Positions 20,200 through 29,605 are shown, counted from the first letter of the stretch. The stretch is 64,000 nucleotides of DNA from UBA6168 sp041741095 (GCA_041741095.1 JBGSKQ010000134.1:1-64000); one strand, 5' to 3'. The notes: a model not told the origin generated them from the sequence alone. Made by a program: numbers and translations.

Positions 20200-21828
20200 A
20201 TGTCCATTCCAAAGGAGCCCAGGCAGCTAATGATCAACCTCATGTACTTGGTGTTGACCGCATTGCTAGCCTTGAACGTCTCAGCAGAGGTAATGAATGC
20301 CTTCATTACATTGGATGAAGGAAACCAAGCAAGTATATCCACCGTCAATTCTCAGCTTGATCAAACGGTAAAGGGCCTTAAAAGCCTTTTGAGCGATGAT
20401 TCCAAGGCAAAATACCGTGCTATAGAACCGGCAGTTGACAAAGTAAGAGCTGAAGTAAGCACGTTTAGCTCTTATGTTGACAAATTGAGGGATCGCCTGC
20501 TCGATGCTGCTGGCAATATGAACAAACAAGTTGATGAAGGCGACTATACAGTCAGTTATGGTAAAACCGTGCCCAAGGGGCAAAAAAATAAAGACATCAC
20601 CACCCATATTTTGGTCAATGAAGGCGTTGGCGAAGAACTAAAAGCCGAAATAATGAGAGCCAAACAAGGGATGGTGGATACTTACACCAAACTGCTCCAA
20701 GAAAATGGTGAAGCATTTGGGCTAAGAAAAGAAGAGATTGACAGCCGTGTCCAAAACATCGCCAACAACCTTCCCTTGAAGGTTGACGACGAAACCTGGA
20801 AAAAGAGCAAAGACAAAAAAAGCTGGGCGGACTTCAAGTTTCGCCAAATGCCATTGGCTGCTGTGCTTCCTTTGTTGAGCCAAATGCAGGCAGACGCCAA
20901 AAGCTCTGAGGCTGCTCTAGTCAACAACATGGCAGAATTGGCAGGTGGCCGTGTGGTTGAATTCGATGCTTTCTTCCCAGTTGTTTCAGCCAAAAAATCC
21001 TATGTGATCATTGGCGAACCATTTGAAGCAGAAATATCTGTTGGTACTTATAGCTCACAGATCAACCCTTCTGATATTAAGATTTTTGTGAACGGAAGTT
21101 CCATAGCAGTGAAGAACGACGGCAAGGCAGAATACAAAGCTTCAACCAACGCAGTCGGCGAAAAGACGCTGAAACTGAAGGCTGAGGTAAGGAATCCATT
21201 GACAGGAGAAGTTACTCCGGGCGAATCAACTTTCACTTACGAAGTAGGCGAACGTTCTGTGGCCATTTCTGCCGACAAAATGAACGTATTCTATATCGGT
21301 GTTGAAAACCCGATTTCCGTTTCCGCAGCAGGTGTTTCCAGCAACGATTTGCGGGTAGGCATCTCTGGTGGCGGAGGACAACTTTCAAAAACTGGCAGCA
21401 ACAGCTGGATGGTCAAGGTATCTACCCCGACAGATGATTGCAAGATCAATGTGACAGGTGGTGCCATGAACGCCAGCAAGCAGTTCAGGGTAAAACGTAT
21501 TCCTGACCCAACTGCCAAATTGGGCAACAAAGAAGACGGCGCTATGGGTAACGGCGAATTTAAAGCCCAGCAAGGCCTTATCGCCTGGCTTGAAAACTTT
21601 GACTTCGATGCCAAATGCGACATCCAAGGTTTTGCCCTGACAAAAGTTGCAAAACGTGCCGACCCGGTTGAGATTGTAAACTCCGGTGGTCGTTTTGGCA
21701 GCGATGCAGCCAGGCTTGTACAGTCTGCTTCTCCTGGCGATACTTACTATTTTGAAAATGTAAAAGCGAGGTGCCCTGGCGATGCCGCAGGCCGTAAGAT
21801 CAACTCGCTTGTGTTCAAAATCAAATAA
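20200..21828 (+). CDS. gldM: T9SS motor shaft protein GldM (PorM)
   Basis: A 542-aa protein. The N-terminus PKEPRQLMINLMYLVLTALLALN is the conserved short cytoplasmic tail and single transmembrane helix; Arg8 is the counterpart of the membrane-proximal Arg that pairs with the GldL glutamate. Most of the chain is periplasmic: helical D1 then immunoglobulin-like domains (D2-D4) that span the periplasm and touch the GldK/GldN ring. Length is in the family range. It is co-directional with gldL and gldN. Confidence 0.96.
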   Translation: MSIPKEPRQLMINLMYLVLTALLALNVSAEVMNAFITLDEGNQASISTVNSQLDQTVKGLKSLLSDDSKAKYRAIEPAVDKVRAEVSTFSSYVDKLRDRLLDAAGNMNKQVDEGDYTVSYGKTVPKGQKNKDITTHILVNEGVGEELKAEIMRAKQGMVDTYTKLLQENGEAFGLRKEEIDSRVQNIANNLPLKVDDETWKKSKDKKSWADFKFRQMPLAAVLPLLSQMQADAKSSEAALVNNMAELAGGRVVEFDAFFPVVSAKKSYVIIGEPFEAEISVGTYSSQINPSDIKIFVNGSSIAVKNDGKAEYKASTNAVGEKTLKLKAEVRNPLTGEVTPGESTFTYEVGERSVAISADKMNVFYIGVENPISVSAAGVSSNDLRVGISGGGGQLSKTGSNSWMVKVSTPTDDCKINVTGGAMNASKQFRVKRIPDPTAKLGNKEDGAMGNGEFKAQQGLIAWLENFDFDAKCDIQGFALTKVAKRADPVEIVNSGGRFGSDAARLVQSASPGDTYYFENVKARCPGDAAGRKINSLVFKIK

Positions 21829-21917
21829 ATTTTTTGCTTAGGATACTAACAATCGGAAATGGAGAGTTTATTACCGACAATTAGTATTTTATTCATTTTG
21901 AAAAACTTTTGAGAAAC

Positions 21918-22778
21918 ATGAAACTCGCTTTGAAATTGTTCGGCTTAGTTTTGATGTTGGCAGTTTGCAACCTAGCAAATGCACAAGAACCGGAAAACAT
22001 TCTGACGGAGTCCAGCGACCCCGATGCCGGTAAACCTTTGGATGACATTGTTGACAAGCGTCTTACCAATGAAAAACGGCTGTTGGCATACGACCATGTA
22101 AGGGAAGCAGATATTTTCTGGGAAAAAAGGATTTGGCGGGTCATTGATATCCGCGAGAAAATGAACCTCCCGTTTGCTTACCCAGAACGTCCTTTCTTTT
22201 CGATATTGATGGACGCTGCAATCAATAGTGAGATTACAGTTTACAGCACCGAAGACGATAAGTTTTCTGCCAGCCTTACGCCCAGCGAAGTCGCTACAAT
22301 GGGTGCAACGATTGATACCGTTATCACCTTCGACCCTGAAACTTATGAAGAACAGTTGCAGGTGGTAAGGAACGATATCAACCCAGAGGACGTGAAGCGC
22401 TTTCGCCTAAAAGAAGTTTGGTTCTTCGACGAAGAAACTTCCACCCTTCAGGTGAGGATTTTAGGCATAGCCCCGTTGGTGGACAAAACTGATGAAAATG
22501 GCAACTTCCTTTATGAAAAGCCTATGTTCTGGGTGTATTATCCAGAAGCAAGGGAAATTCTGTCGAGGGAGCGGGTTTTCAATATCGGTAACGATGCCAG
22601 CCCGATCACTTGGGAAGATTTACTTGAAATGAGGTATTTTGCCAGCTACATCTACAAAGAATCCAACGTAAGGGATCGCCGTATTCAGGACTATCTGACT
22701 GGTATTGACCTCTTGTTGGAAGCCGACAAGATCAAACAGGAAATTTTCAATTTCGAGCATGACCTTTGGTCATATTGA
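21918..22778 (+). CDS. gldN: T9SS periplasmic ring protein GldN (PorN)
   Basis: A 286-aa protein with a signal peptide (MKLALKLFGLVLMLAVCNLANA). Conserved GldN features are present: VREADIFWEKRIWRVIDIREKMN, the FDPETYEEQLQVVRNDINPEDVKRF-type stretch and VWFFDEETSTLQVRILGIAPL. GldN joins GldK in the periplasmic ring complex. The start is the ATG at 21918; the open frame extends 9 nt further to a TTG. A perfect intrinsic terminator follows 32 nt after the stop and ends the por/gld transcription unit. Confidence 0.95.
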   Translation: MKLALKLFGLVLMLAVCNLANAQEPENILTESSDPDAGKPLDDIVDKRLTNEKRLLAYDHVREADIFWEKRIWRVIDIREKMNLPFAYPERPFFSILMDAAINSEITVYSTEDDKFSASLTPSEVATMGATIDTVITFDPETYEEQLQVVRNDINPEDVKRFRLKEVWFFDEETSTLQVRILGIAPLVDKTDENGNFLYEKPMFWVYYPEAREILSRERVFNIGNDASPITWEDLLEMRYFASYIYKESNVRDRRIQDYLTGIDLLLEADKIKQEIFNFEHDLWSY

Positions 22779-22809
22779 TACAGGTTCTATTTTAACAGAA
22801 TCAAGAAAA

Positions 22810-22843
22810 GGGTTCAAACCTGTGAAGGTTTGAACCCTTTTTC
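22810..22843 (+). terminator. intrinsic terminator after gldN
   Basis: An 11-bp perfect stem (GGGTTCAAACC at 22810-22820 and GGTTTGAACCC at 22827-22837) with a 6-nt loop, followed by a T-run. Confidence 0.9.
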
Positions 22844-22888
22844 TTTTTACCTGTATTCATAGACTTGTTTTTTTACCTTCAAAAATCT

Positions 22889-24703
22889 ATGGCTCAAGCA
22901 AAAGATAAACTCTCCTACCGTCAGCAATTCTCCGCCCTAAAAAACCTGCCCCGGTTTTTCAAAATGATTTGGGAAACCAGCCCTTCAATGACCATCGGTA
23001 ATGTCGCTTTACGCCTGATAAAATCGGCCATCCCACTGTTGGTATTGTACATCGGCAAAGAAATCATTGACGAGGTCATTCATTTAATTGACACAAAAGG
23101 TGATCAAGAAAGGCTTTGGATGCTGGTTGGGATGGAGTTTGCTTTGGCCATCGCATCAGAACTCATCAGCCGGAGCATCACATTGCTGGATAGTTTGCTG
23201 GGCGATTTGCTTTCCAATGTTTCTTCCGAAAAACTGATCCGCCATGCCGCCCAACTTGATTTGTACCAATTTGAAGACCCTCATTTTTATGACAAATTGG
23301 AACGAGCCAGAAGGCAAACCATCGGTCGAACAAGCCTCATGTCAATGGTGCTTTCGCAATTGCAAGACATCATTACGGTATTGATTCTGGGCGCAGGTTT
23401 AGTAGTTTTCAACCCCTGGCTCATCCTTATCCTCATTGTTGCGGTCATTCCTTCTTTTTTGGGCGAAACCCATTTCAACCAGCGCACTTATTCACTCACA
23501 ACCAGTTGGACGCCGGAGCGCCGTGAACTGGACTACCTGCGTTATATCGGGGCAAGCGACGAGACGGCCAAAGAGGTAAAAATCTTTAACCTCGCCGATT
23601 TTATAGCCACCCGTTTTTACAAATTATCCCACCAATATTACCTGGCCAATAGGACGCTGGCCGTGAGCCGTGCAGCCTGGGGAAGTTTCCTATCGGCCCT
23701 GGGCACCATATCCTATTATGGGGCTTATGTTTTTATACTAATCCAAACTGTAGGCGGCTTGATAAGCGTAGGTACGCTCACATTTTTGGCAGGTTCCTTT
23801 GAGCGGCTGCGGAATATGCTACAATCCATCATGAGCCGTTTTTCGAGCATTGCCGAACAAGCCCTCTATCTGCAAGACCTTTTTGCTTTTTTTGAAATCA
23901 AGCCCCAAATCGTTTCAAAAGAAAATGGGCATACAATACCGAAGCCCATTCAACACGGTTTTGATTTTGAAAATGTCAGCTTTAAATATCCCGGCAGCGA
24001 GAAATGGGCCATCCGCCAATTGTCATTTCACTTGAAGGCAGGTGAAAAATTGGCCCTTGTGGGCGAAAATGGCGCTGGCAAAACCACCTTGGTGAAATTG
24101 CTCGCCAGGCTTTACGAACCCACCGAGGGCCGTATCCTATTGGATGGCATTGATATTCGTGATTATGATTTGGCCTCGCTCCGCAATTCCATCGGCATTA
24201 TTTTCCAAGATTATATCCGTTTTCAAATGAAGGCGGCGGAAAACATTGCCATCGGGAACATTGCCCAACTGGATGAAAGGCCCATTATTCAAGATGCTGC
24301 CCATAAAAGCCTGGCCGATACCGTCATTGACCTGCTGCCCGGAAAGTATGACCAAGTGCTCGGCAAACGATTTTCCAACGGCATAGAGCTTTCTGGTGGC
24401 CAGTGGCAAAAAGTGGCGCTCGCCCGTGCCTACATGCGGGATGCCCAATTACTCATCCTCGACGAACCGACCTCGGCCCTTGATGCCCGTGCAGAACATG
24501 AGGTTTTCCTACGCTTTTCGGAATTGATTCAGGGCAAAACGGCTGTCCTGATCTCGCACCGTTTTTCCACAGTGCGCATGGCAGATCGGATTATGTTTTT
24601 GGAAAATGGCCAGCTCAAAGAAATTGGCAGCCATGAAGAATTGGTAGAAAAAGGCGGAATGTATGCGGAGCTATTTAGACTACAAGCCAAAGGCTATCAA
24701 TAA
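22889..24703 (+). CDS. ABC exporter, fused membrane and ATPase domains
   Basis: A 604-aa half-transporter of the type-I exporter (MsbA-like) family. The first 330 residues hold the six-helix membrane domain; the ATPase domain has Walker A GENGAGKTTL, signature LSGGQWQKVALAR, Walker B LLILDEPTSALDA and the switch His (LISHRFSTV). The substrate is unknown; such proteins export lipids, peptides or drugs as homodimers. The start at 22889 removes an eight-codon non-ATG leader. Its stop lies one base from that of the convergent carbonic-anhydrase-like gene, leaving no room for a terminator. Confidence 0.9.
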   Translation: MAQAKDKLSYRQQFSALKNLPRFFKMIWETSPSMTIGNVALRLIKSAIPLLVLYIGKEIIDEVIHLIDTKGDQERLWMLVGMEFALAIASELISRSITLLDSLLGDLLSNVSSEKLIRHAAQLDLYQFEDPHFYDKLERARRQTIGRTSLMSMVLSQLQDIITVLILGAGLVVFNPWLILILIVAVIPSFLGETHFNQRTYSLTTSWTPERRELDYLRYIGASDETAKEVKIFNLADFIATRFYKLSHQYYLANRTLAVSRAAWGSFLSALGTISYYGAYVFILIQTVGGLISVGTLTFLAGSFERLRNMLQSIMSRFSSIAEQALYLQDLFAFFEIKPQIVSKENGHTIPKPIQHGFDFENVSFKYPGSEKWAIRQLSFHLKAGEKLALVGENGAGKTTLVKLLARLYEPTEGRILLDGIDIRDYDLASLRNSIGIIFQDYIRFQMKAAENIAIGNIAQLDERPIIQDAAHKSLADTVIDLLPGKYDQVLGKRFSNGIELSGGQWQKVALARAYMRDAQLLILDEPTSALDARAEHEVFLRFSELIQGKTAVLISHRFSTVRMADRIMFLENGQLKEIGSHEELVEKGGMYAELFRLQAKGYQ

Positions 24704-24704
24704 G

Positions 24705-25298
24705 TTATAAATTGTTTTCTTTCCAGGTTTTGTAAAAATTTTCTTGTTGGGGCCTGTCTTTCGGCACTTCCCGCAGTGGCTCGCACTCCTTAAGGCTGCC
24801 AAAGCACTCCTTGGGCAATTGCTGGTAAAGCGCTGTGCCTTTTGTCTTCCATTGGAGCATTTCATCGCTCACTTCCCTGGTTATTTTTCCCGGATTTCCT
24901 ACCACAAGGCTCCTTGGGGGGATGACAGTTTCTGCTTTTATAAAACACAAAGCACCAATGATGCTCTCGTCGCCAATGTCAGCATTGTCCATAATGACGG
25001 CGTTCATACCCACGAGGCAGTTTTTGCCAATGTTTGCCCCATGAATAATAGCCCCATGGCCAATATGCGCCGACTCTTTCAAAACAAGGGTCACGCCGGG
25101 AAACATGTGAATCGTACAGTTCTCCTGTACATTGCAACCGTCTTCCAGAATAATTCCACCCCAATCGCCACGTATGGCAGCGCCTGGCCCTACATATACA
25201 TTTTTGCCAATAATCACATTGCCCGTGACCGCAGCTTGAGGGTGTATGAATGAGCTTTCATGGACGACTGGCCGGTAGCCGTTGAATTCGTATATCAT
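24705..25298 (-). CDS. gamma-carbonic anhydrase family protein (PaaY/YrdA-like)
   Basis: A 197-aa left-handed beta-helix hexapeptide-repeat protein. Zinc ligands are in place as His64 and the pair His81/His86 (HIGHGAIIHG), and the RGD triplet at 43-45 is conserved as in Cam/PaaY. The C-terminal tail with CEPLREV and DRP resembles PaaY. Carbonic anhydrase or CoA-thioesterase-accessory function has been proposed for relatives, but here no paa genes are close by. It is the last gene of a possible minus-strand run msrA-msrB-this gene. Confidence 0.88.
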   Translation of the reverse strand: MIYEFNGYRPVVHESSFIHPQAAVTGNVIIGKNVYVGPGAAIRGDWGGIILEDGCNVQENCTIHMFPGVTLVLKESAHIGHGAIIHGANIGKNCLVGMNAVIMDNADIGDESIIGALCFIKAETVIPPRSLVVGNPGKITREVSDEMLQWKTKGTALYQQLPKECFGSLKECEPLREVPKDRPQQENFYKTWKENNL

Positions 25299-25352
25299 TT
25301 TTCGTAAATAACCATCCTGTTTCGGGAATATTCCACAGTAGAAAATGAAGCT

Positions 25353-25733
25353 TTATACTTTTTCCTTTGGCACAAACTTCATGGAAAGTGAGTTCACGCA
25401 ATGACGGGTGTTTTTTGTGGTCAAGCGCTCGCCTGTAAAAACATGGCCCAAGTGACCTCCGCAATTGGCACAAACGATTTCAACCCTTCTGCCGTCGGCA
25501 TCCGGCACCCGCTTAACGGCACCAGGGATTTCATCGTCGAAAGCCGGCCAGCCGCAGCCGGAGTTGAACTTGTCCTCCGATTGATAAAGCGCTGCCCCGC
25601 ATCGGCGGCAGATATAAGTGCCTGCTGCAAAATGTTTATCATATTCGCCCGTAAAAGGATATTCCGTGCCCTTATGCACAATGATGCGCTCCTCTTCGGG
25701 CGTCAGCGCATTCCACTTTTTGTTCGTTTCCAT
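25353..25733 (-). CDS. msrB: peptide-methionine (R)-S-oxide reductase
   Basis: A 126-aa MsrB. Zinc-binding pairs CRRC (42, 45) and CANC (88, 91) and the catalytic Cys112 in RHCVNSLSM are all visible, as is GCGWPAFDDEI with Cys60, a candidate resolving residue. It reduces methionine-R-sulfoxide in proteins. There is no signal peptide, so it should act in the cytoplasm, unlike the adjacent MsrA. It follows msrA by 35 nt on the same strand. Confidence 0.96.
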   Translation of the reverse strand: METNKKWNALTPEEERIIVHKGTEYPFTGEYDKHFAAGTYICRRCGAALYQSEDKFNSGCGWPAFDDEIPGAVKRVPDADGRRVEIVCANCGGHLGHVFTGERLTTKNTRHCVNSLSMKFVPKEKV

Positions 25734-25768
25734 TTTTCAATATTTTGAAAAAAACCAATGCCGGATTC

Positions 25769-26422
25769 TTATTCCTTCAGCCAATCCGCATACATCTTCC
25801 TGAATTTCTGCACTTTAGGATTGATCACGATTCGGCAGTAGCCTTGACTGGGGTTGTCTTTGTAATAGTTTTGGTGATATTCTTCTGCCTTGAAAAACTG
25901 GCTGAACGGGCTGATTTCCGTCACGATAGGATCGTCCCAAAGTGTGGGGGCGAATTCCTTTTTCATGCGTTCGGCCACCGATTTTTGATCATCATTGTGG
26001 TAAAAAATAACGGAGCGGTATTGGGTACCGGCATCAGCGCCTTGCCTGTTTAGGGTCGTCGGGTCGTGGGTGGTGAAAAACACTTTTACAAGATTTTCAA
26101 AAGAGACCACCGATGGGTCAAACTGGATTTGGATGACCTCGGCATGGCCAGTTGTGCCAGTGCAGATTTCCCGGTAAGTAGGATTGTTGACTTGTCCGCC
26201 GGAATAGCCGGAAGCGACCGATTCGACCCCTTTTAAATCTTGAAAAATAGCCTCGACGCACCAAAAACAGCCAGCGCCAAAAGTGGCTGTTTCCAATTTT
26301 TCATTTAGCATAAGTTGTTCTTTTTCAATAGATTGCTCGGCAGTCGGCTGCGAGCTTGCCTGCCCACAGGCAGCTAAACAAACACAAGCAGCCCCTATTT
26401 GCAATAATGCAGTTTTAAACAT
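25769..26422 (-). CDS. msrA: peptide-methionine (S)-S-oxide reductase, lipoprotein form
   Basis: A 217-aa MsrA with the catalytic motif GAGCFWCVEAIF (Cys52) and downstream family blocks GYSGGQVNNPTYREIC, GHAEVIQIQFDP and QGADAGTQYRSVIFYH. The first 19 residues form a lipoprotein signal (lipobox LAAC, Cys19), so the enzyme should be anchored in an envelope membrane and repair exported proteins. It is first in a probable operon with msrB. Confidence 0.95.
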   Translation of the reverse strand: MFKTALLQIGAACVCLAACGQASSQPTAEQSIEKEQLMLNEKLETATFGAGCFWCVEAIFQDLKGVESVASGYSGGQVNNPTYREICTGTTGHAEVIQIQFDPSVVSFENLVKVFFTTHDPTTLNRQGADAGTQYRSVIFYHNDDQKSVAERMKKEFAPTLWDDPIVTEISPFSQFFKAEEYHQNYYKDNPSQGYCRIVINPKVQKFRKMYADWLKE

Positions 26423-26504
26423 AAAATAATTTTATTGGCAAAGCTGCCGAAATGCAGGTTGCAGCGGTGTTACTCCTATAACATTTGGCTCAAAATAAAG
26501 ACAG

Positions 26505-26714
26505 CTATTCAATATTATTGGCTTTCAATACTTTATTAGCCTCGTCCACATTTTCCGGCAGCGTGTAAAGTACGGCCTCGCCGAGCATGGGCAGTGCAGA
26601 ATCGGGCTTGTTAAGGATGTGGCTGGCGATGCCCTCTTGTTTCAGCACGTCTTCGGCCATTTTGACACGCACGAGGTCGGAGGAGGAGAAAATTTTTACC
26701 CAGTTGTCTTTCAT
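26505..26714 (-). CDS. DUF2007 putative signal-transducing protein
   Basis: A 69-aa soluble protein (MKDNWVKIFSSSDLVRVKMAEDVLKQEG...). The pattern of an N-terminal beta strand, a helix with DxxxAEDVLKQEGI and a short C-terminal helix matches the DUF2007 family, which relates to PII-like small domains. The role is unknown. The start is placed at the internal Met because the upstream 24 codons are not family-like. Confidence 0.8.
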   Translation of the reverse strand: MKDNWVKIFSSSDLVRVKMAEDVLKQEGIASHILNKPDSALPMLGEAVLYTLPENVDEANKVLKANNIE

Positions 26715-26868
26715 GATTTTGAGTTTTGTTTGGTGAGGAAATAATAACAACCGAACATAAAAAGGGTTGCCTTTTTGAATGTTCATGCCTCAAGGTAGGC
26801 CTAGGCACGAGTATGCGCAAAGAGAAAAATCATTTCAGAAAGCCGTTCTGCAAAAAATTTAGCTGTTG

Positions 26869-26941
26869 TACGAAAATAATCGTAGAAAAATTTGACAATA
26901 CGAAAACCTTCGTATAAAATTGCACTACGAAATCTGTCGTA
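26869..26941 (+). promoter_or_regulatory. three BlaI-type operator dyads
   Basis: Three 16-bp dyads of identical form TACGA-N6-TCGTA lie at 26869-26884, 26899-26914 and 26926-26941, with centres 30 and 27 bp apart (nearly three helical turns). The form is analogous to the dyad operators of BlaI/MecI repressors. The middle dyad sits between the -33 and -7 boxes, so bound repressor would block transcription of blaI-blaR1. Confidence 0.85.
26891..26922 (+). promoter_or_regulatory. promoter of blaI-blaR1
   Basis: TTTG at 26891-26894 and TAAAATTG at 26915-26922 (one mismatch to TAnnTTTG) with a 20-nt spacer. It is embedded in the operator array, and the blaI ATG follows 65 nt later. Confidence 0.55.
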
Positions 26942-26987
26942 GCAACCATAAGGCATTTTTCAAAGTCATTTAAACAAACAAAAAAGC

Positions 26988-27380
26988 ATGTCGGATAAAA
27001 TATTTCCAAAGCCCACAGAGGCGGAGCTTGAAGTCTTGCAGGTACTGTGGGAAAACGGCCCTTCCACTGTGCGCTATGTCAACGATGAACTCAGCAAGAG
27101 GAAGGAGGTTGGCTATACCACCACCCTGAAAATCATGCAGATCATGCACGAAAAAAAAGGCCTGCTCACCCGCAACGCCGACAACCGCAGCCATGTCTAT
27201 GAGCCGGCCTTACCACAGGAGCAAACCCAGCAGAACCTGCTCAACAACTTCGTGGACAACGTATTCAGCGGTTCGGCTATGAGCCTGGTGATGCAGGCGC
27301 TAGGCAACCACAGGGCCTCCAAAGACGAATTGGAACAAATAAAAGCACTCATTGCCAAAATCGAAAAATCGGAAGGCTGA
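26988..27380 (+). CDS. BlaI/MecI/CopY-family transcriptional repressor
   Basis: A 130-aa winged-helix regulator with the family core PTEAELEVLQVLWENGPSTVRYVNDEL and VGYTTTLKIMQIMHEKKGLL (about residues 8-60), and a C-terminal dimerisation helix region. Family members repress their own operon and are cut by the partner M56 protease. It is preceded by three matching operator dyads and followed by the M56 gene 110 nt downstream. The regulated stress here is unknown; no beta-lactamase gene is adjacent. Confidence 0.93.
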   Translation: MSDKIFPKPTEAELEVLQVLWENGPSTVRYVNDELSKRKEVGYTTTLKIMQIMHEKKGLLTRNADNRSHVYEPALPQEQTQQNLLNNFVDNVFSGSAMSLVMQALGNHRASKDELEQIKALIAKIEKSEG

Positions 27381-27490
27381 GGCGGTGTCCTCAAGAACGA
27401 TGTAGGCCAAATCGTTTTACAAAAAACTGTCAGTCAATGTTTTACAAGTTCATCGTTCATCATTTATAGTTCATAGTTCATCATTCACTT

Positions 27491-29605
27491 ATGGATTTCA
27501 TCACCAACATCCTACCGGAAAAAACCCTCTATGCATTGGGCTGGACGGTCGTCCACTCCCTTTGGCAGGCCTTCGCCGTGGCACTGCTGCTGGCAGCTTA
27601 CCTGCTCGCTTGGCAAAAAAAGGATGCCCGCCAACGGTACATTGCTGGTAACGTGGCGCTCGGAACCATCCTTTCGATGGCCATTATCACTTTTTTGCTT
27701 TTGGTAAAAACACCCGAAGCCGAGCAAGCCTTTACGGGCCAAGTTTTTGGTGAAAATGGCGAGGTGTTGGGCGTCTATTTTTTAGATGAACCGCCTTCAA
27801 TGTTTCAGCACTATTTTGATGAAAACATGCCCGCCATCGTCACGCTGTGGCTGGTCGGGCTGGTGTTTTTCCTATTGAAAATGATCGGTGGGCTGCTGTA
27901 TATACAGCGGTTAAAACACCGCTACACTTTAGAGCTTTCGTACCAATGGGAAGAACTGTTGCAATATTTGGCCGACGGGCTGCAATTGAAAAAACAGGTG
28001 CGCCTGGCAGAATCGGCCCTGGTCAAAGTGCCAATGGTATTGGGCTGGTTGAAGCCCATCATCCTCCTGCCGATGGGTGCCGTGAACAACCTTAGCACCG
28101 AACAGGTGGAGGCCATCCTCGCCCACGAATTGGCCCACATCGCCCGCCACGACTACCTGCTGAACCTGCTGCAATCCGTCATCGAAATCCTGTTTTATTT
28201 CAACCCTGCGGTTTGGTGGATTTCTACCAACATCCGCACCGAGCGGGAAAACTGCTGCGACGACATCGCCGTGCGCCTCTGCGGCAACAATCTGGCTTAT
28301 GCCAAGGCGCTGGTTTCCTTGCAGGAAATGCACCAGGCCGCCCCGGCTTTCGCAATGCCGTTTTCAAAAAACAAAAACCAATTGCTGCACCGCATCCAAC
28401 GTATTTTAAAACAAGAACCTAATAAATCTAATGCTATGGAAAAAATGACAGCCACTTTGATGTTGCTGGCAGCCGTCGTCATGCTGTCCGTACAAGCCAA
28501 TACGCCTTTTGGGCGCTGGTTTGATAAATTAAATGACGAAGATTTTGTAGCGGAAGCAGGGACACCTGCACCCGAAGATTTGGCCCACTGGGAGGCCGTG
28601 TATGCCGATACTTTCCCGGCCCGGGGCAAAGGCAATTACACCATCGTGCAAAAGGACGATAACCGGGACATGGAGGTGGAACTAAAGGACGGCGTCATCA
28701 CCCGCCTGAAAATTGACGGCGAGGAAATACCTGAAGAGGAATTTGCCAACTATGAAGATGAGGTAGATGAATTGATCAACAACATGCCGGCACCGCCAAT
28801 ACCACCTGTGCCGCCGATTGCCCCGATTGCTCCAATTGCCCCGATGCCGCCAATGCCGCCGGCACCACCCTCCCCTGCCGAAGCCCGTACCCGAAAGATT
28901 ATCACGGAAAAAGACGGCAAAGGCACCACCATCATCATCGAATCGCCCGATGGCAGCGAGCCGATTGAAATTCAAATGAAAGACGGCAAAAACGGCGTCA
29001 TCACCATCAACGGCCAGGAAATAAAGGGCATGAAAAAGGGCGATAAAACCGTCATCATGCAGGAAATAGAAGGCGCTCCTGGTTATATGTACTGGAATGG
29101 CGACGGGCAAGGATGGGGCAATGTTGCTGTCGTGCCAGAATTGCATGATTTACATATCAGCCCTGATGCATTTGCTTACGAATTCAAAATGCCCGAAATA
29201 GCATGGGATGCTTATTTACACCTGGGCATGCAATCTGAAGACTGGCACTTGGAGCAGCAGCAACTGATGGAAGAATATCAGGACAGGCTGCAGGACGGCA
29301 ACCTGAGCGAAGATTGGTTGAAGGAATTCAACGAGCGTATGAAGGAGGGTTTTGGGAACAGCCCCCAATTATTAAGGCTCGAAGAATTGAGGGGCAGGGC
29401 CGACGAGGAGCGCCAACGTGCCAAAGAGCAAAGCCTCGAATTGCAGCACAACCATTTGCAGCGTTCCAGGGAAATGCAACAACGGGAACTGGAAATGCTG
29501 CGCCAAAGTCAGGACAGGCAACAACAACAAATGGAAAAAAGGGCCAAGGAAAGGGCACATGGGCGGAGATTGATCAACCTTACAAATGAGGATGGGAGTA
29601 TGTGA
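27491..29605 (+). CDS. BlaR1/MecR1-like M56 membrane metalloprotease
   Basis: A 704-aa protein. Transmembrane segments lie at about 15-40, 55-72 and 113-138, with a fourth at about 316-337. The zinc site is HELAH (212-216), followed by ERENCCDD, the M56 hallmark. Instead of a penicillin-binding sensor, the C-terminal half contains an acidic region, a PIPPVPPIAPIAPIAPMPP-type proline repeat (DNA 28783-28880) and a Gln/Arg/Glu-rich coiled coil at the end. Presumably it senses envelope stress and cleaves the BlaI-like repressor. Confidence 0.9.
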   Translation: MDFITNILPEKTLYALGWTVVHSLWQAFAVALLLAAYLLAWQKKDARQRYIAGNVALGTILSMAIITFLLLVKTPEAEQAFTGQVFGENGEVLGVYFLDEPPSMFQHYFDENMPAIVTLWLVGLVFFLLKMIGGLLYIQRLKHRYTLELSYQWEELLQYLADGLQLKKQVRLAESALVKVPMVLGWLKPIILLPMGAVNNLSTEQVEAILAHELAHIARHDYLLNLLQSVIEILFYFNPAVWWISTNIRTERENCCDDIAVRLCGNNLAYAKALVSLQEMHQAAPAFAMPFSKNKNQLLHRIQRILKQEPNKSNAMEKMTATLMLLAAVVMLSVQANTPFGRWFDKLNDEDFVAEAGTPAPEDLAHWEAVYADTFPARGKGNYTIVQKDDNRDMEVELKDGVITRLKIDGEEIPEEEFANYEDEVDELINNMPAPPIPPVPPIAPIAPIAPMPPMPPAPPSPAEARTRKIITEKDGKGTTIIIESPDGSEPIEIQMKDGKNGVITINGQEIKGMKKGDKTVIMQEIEGAPGYMYWNGDGQGWGNVAVVPELHDLHISPDAFAYEFKMPEIAWDAYLHLGMQSEDWHLEQQQLMEEYQDRLQDGNLSEDWLKEFNERMKEGFGNSPQLLRLEELRGRADEERQRAKEQSLELQHNHLQRSREMQQRELEMLRQSQDRQQQQMEKRAKERAHGRRLINLTNEDGSM

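Noticed and set aside
26988..29605. Beta-lactam resistance operon
   Set aside because: BlaI/BlaR1-type proteins are present but no beta-lactamase or PBP2a gene, and the M56 protein lacks a penicillin-binding domain.
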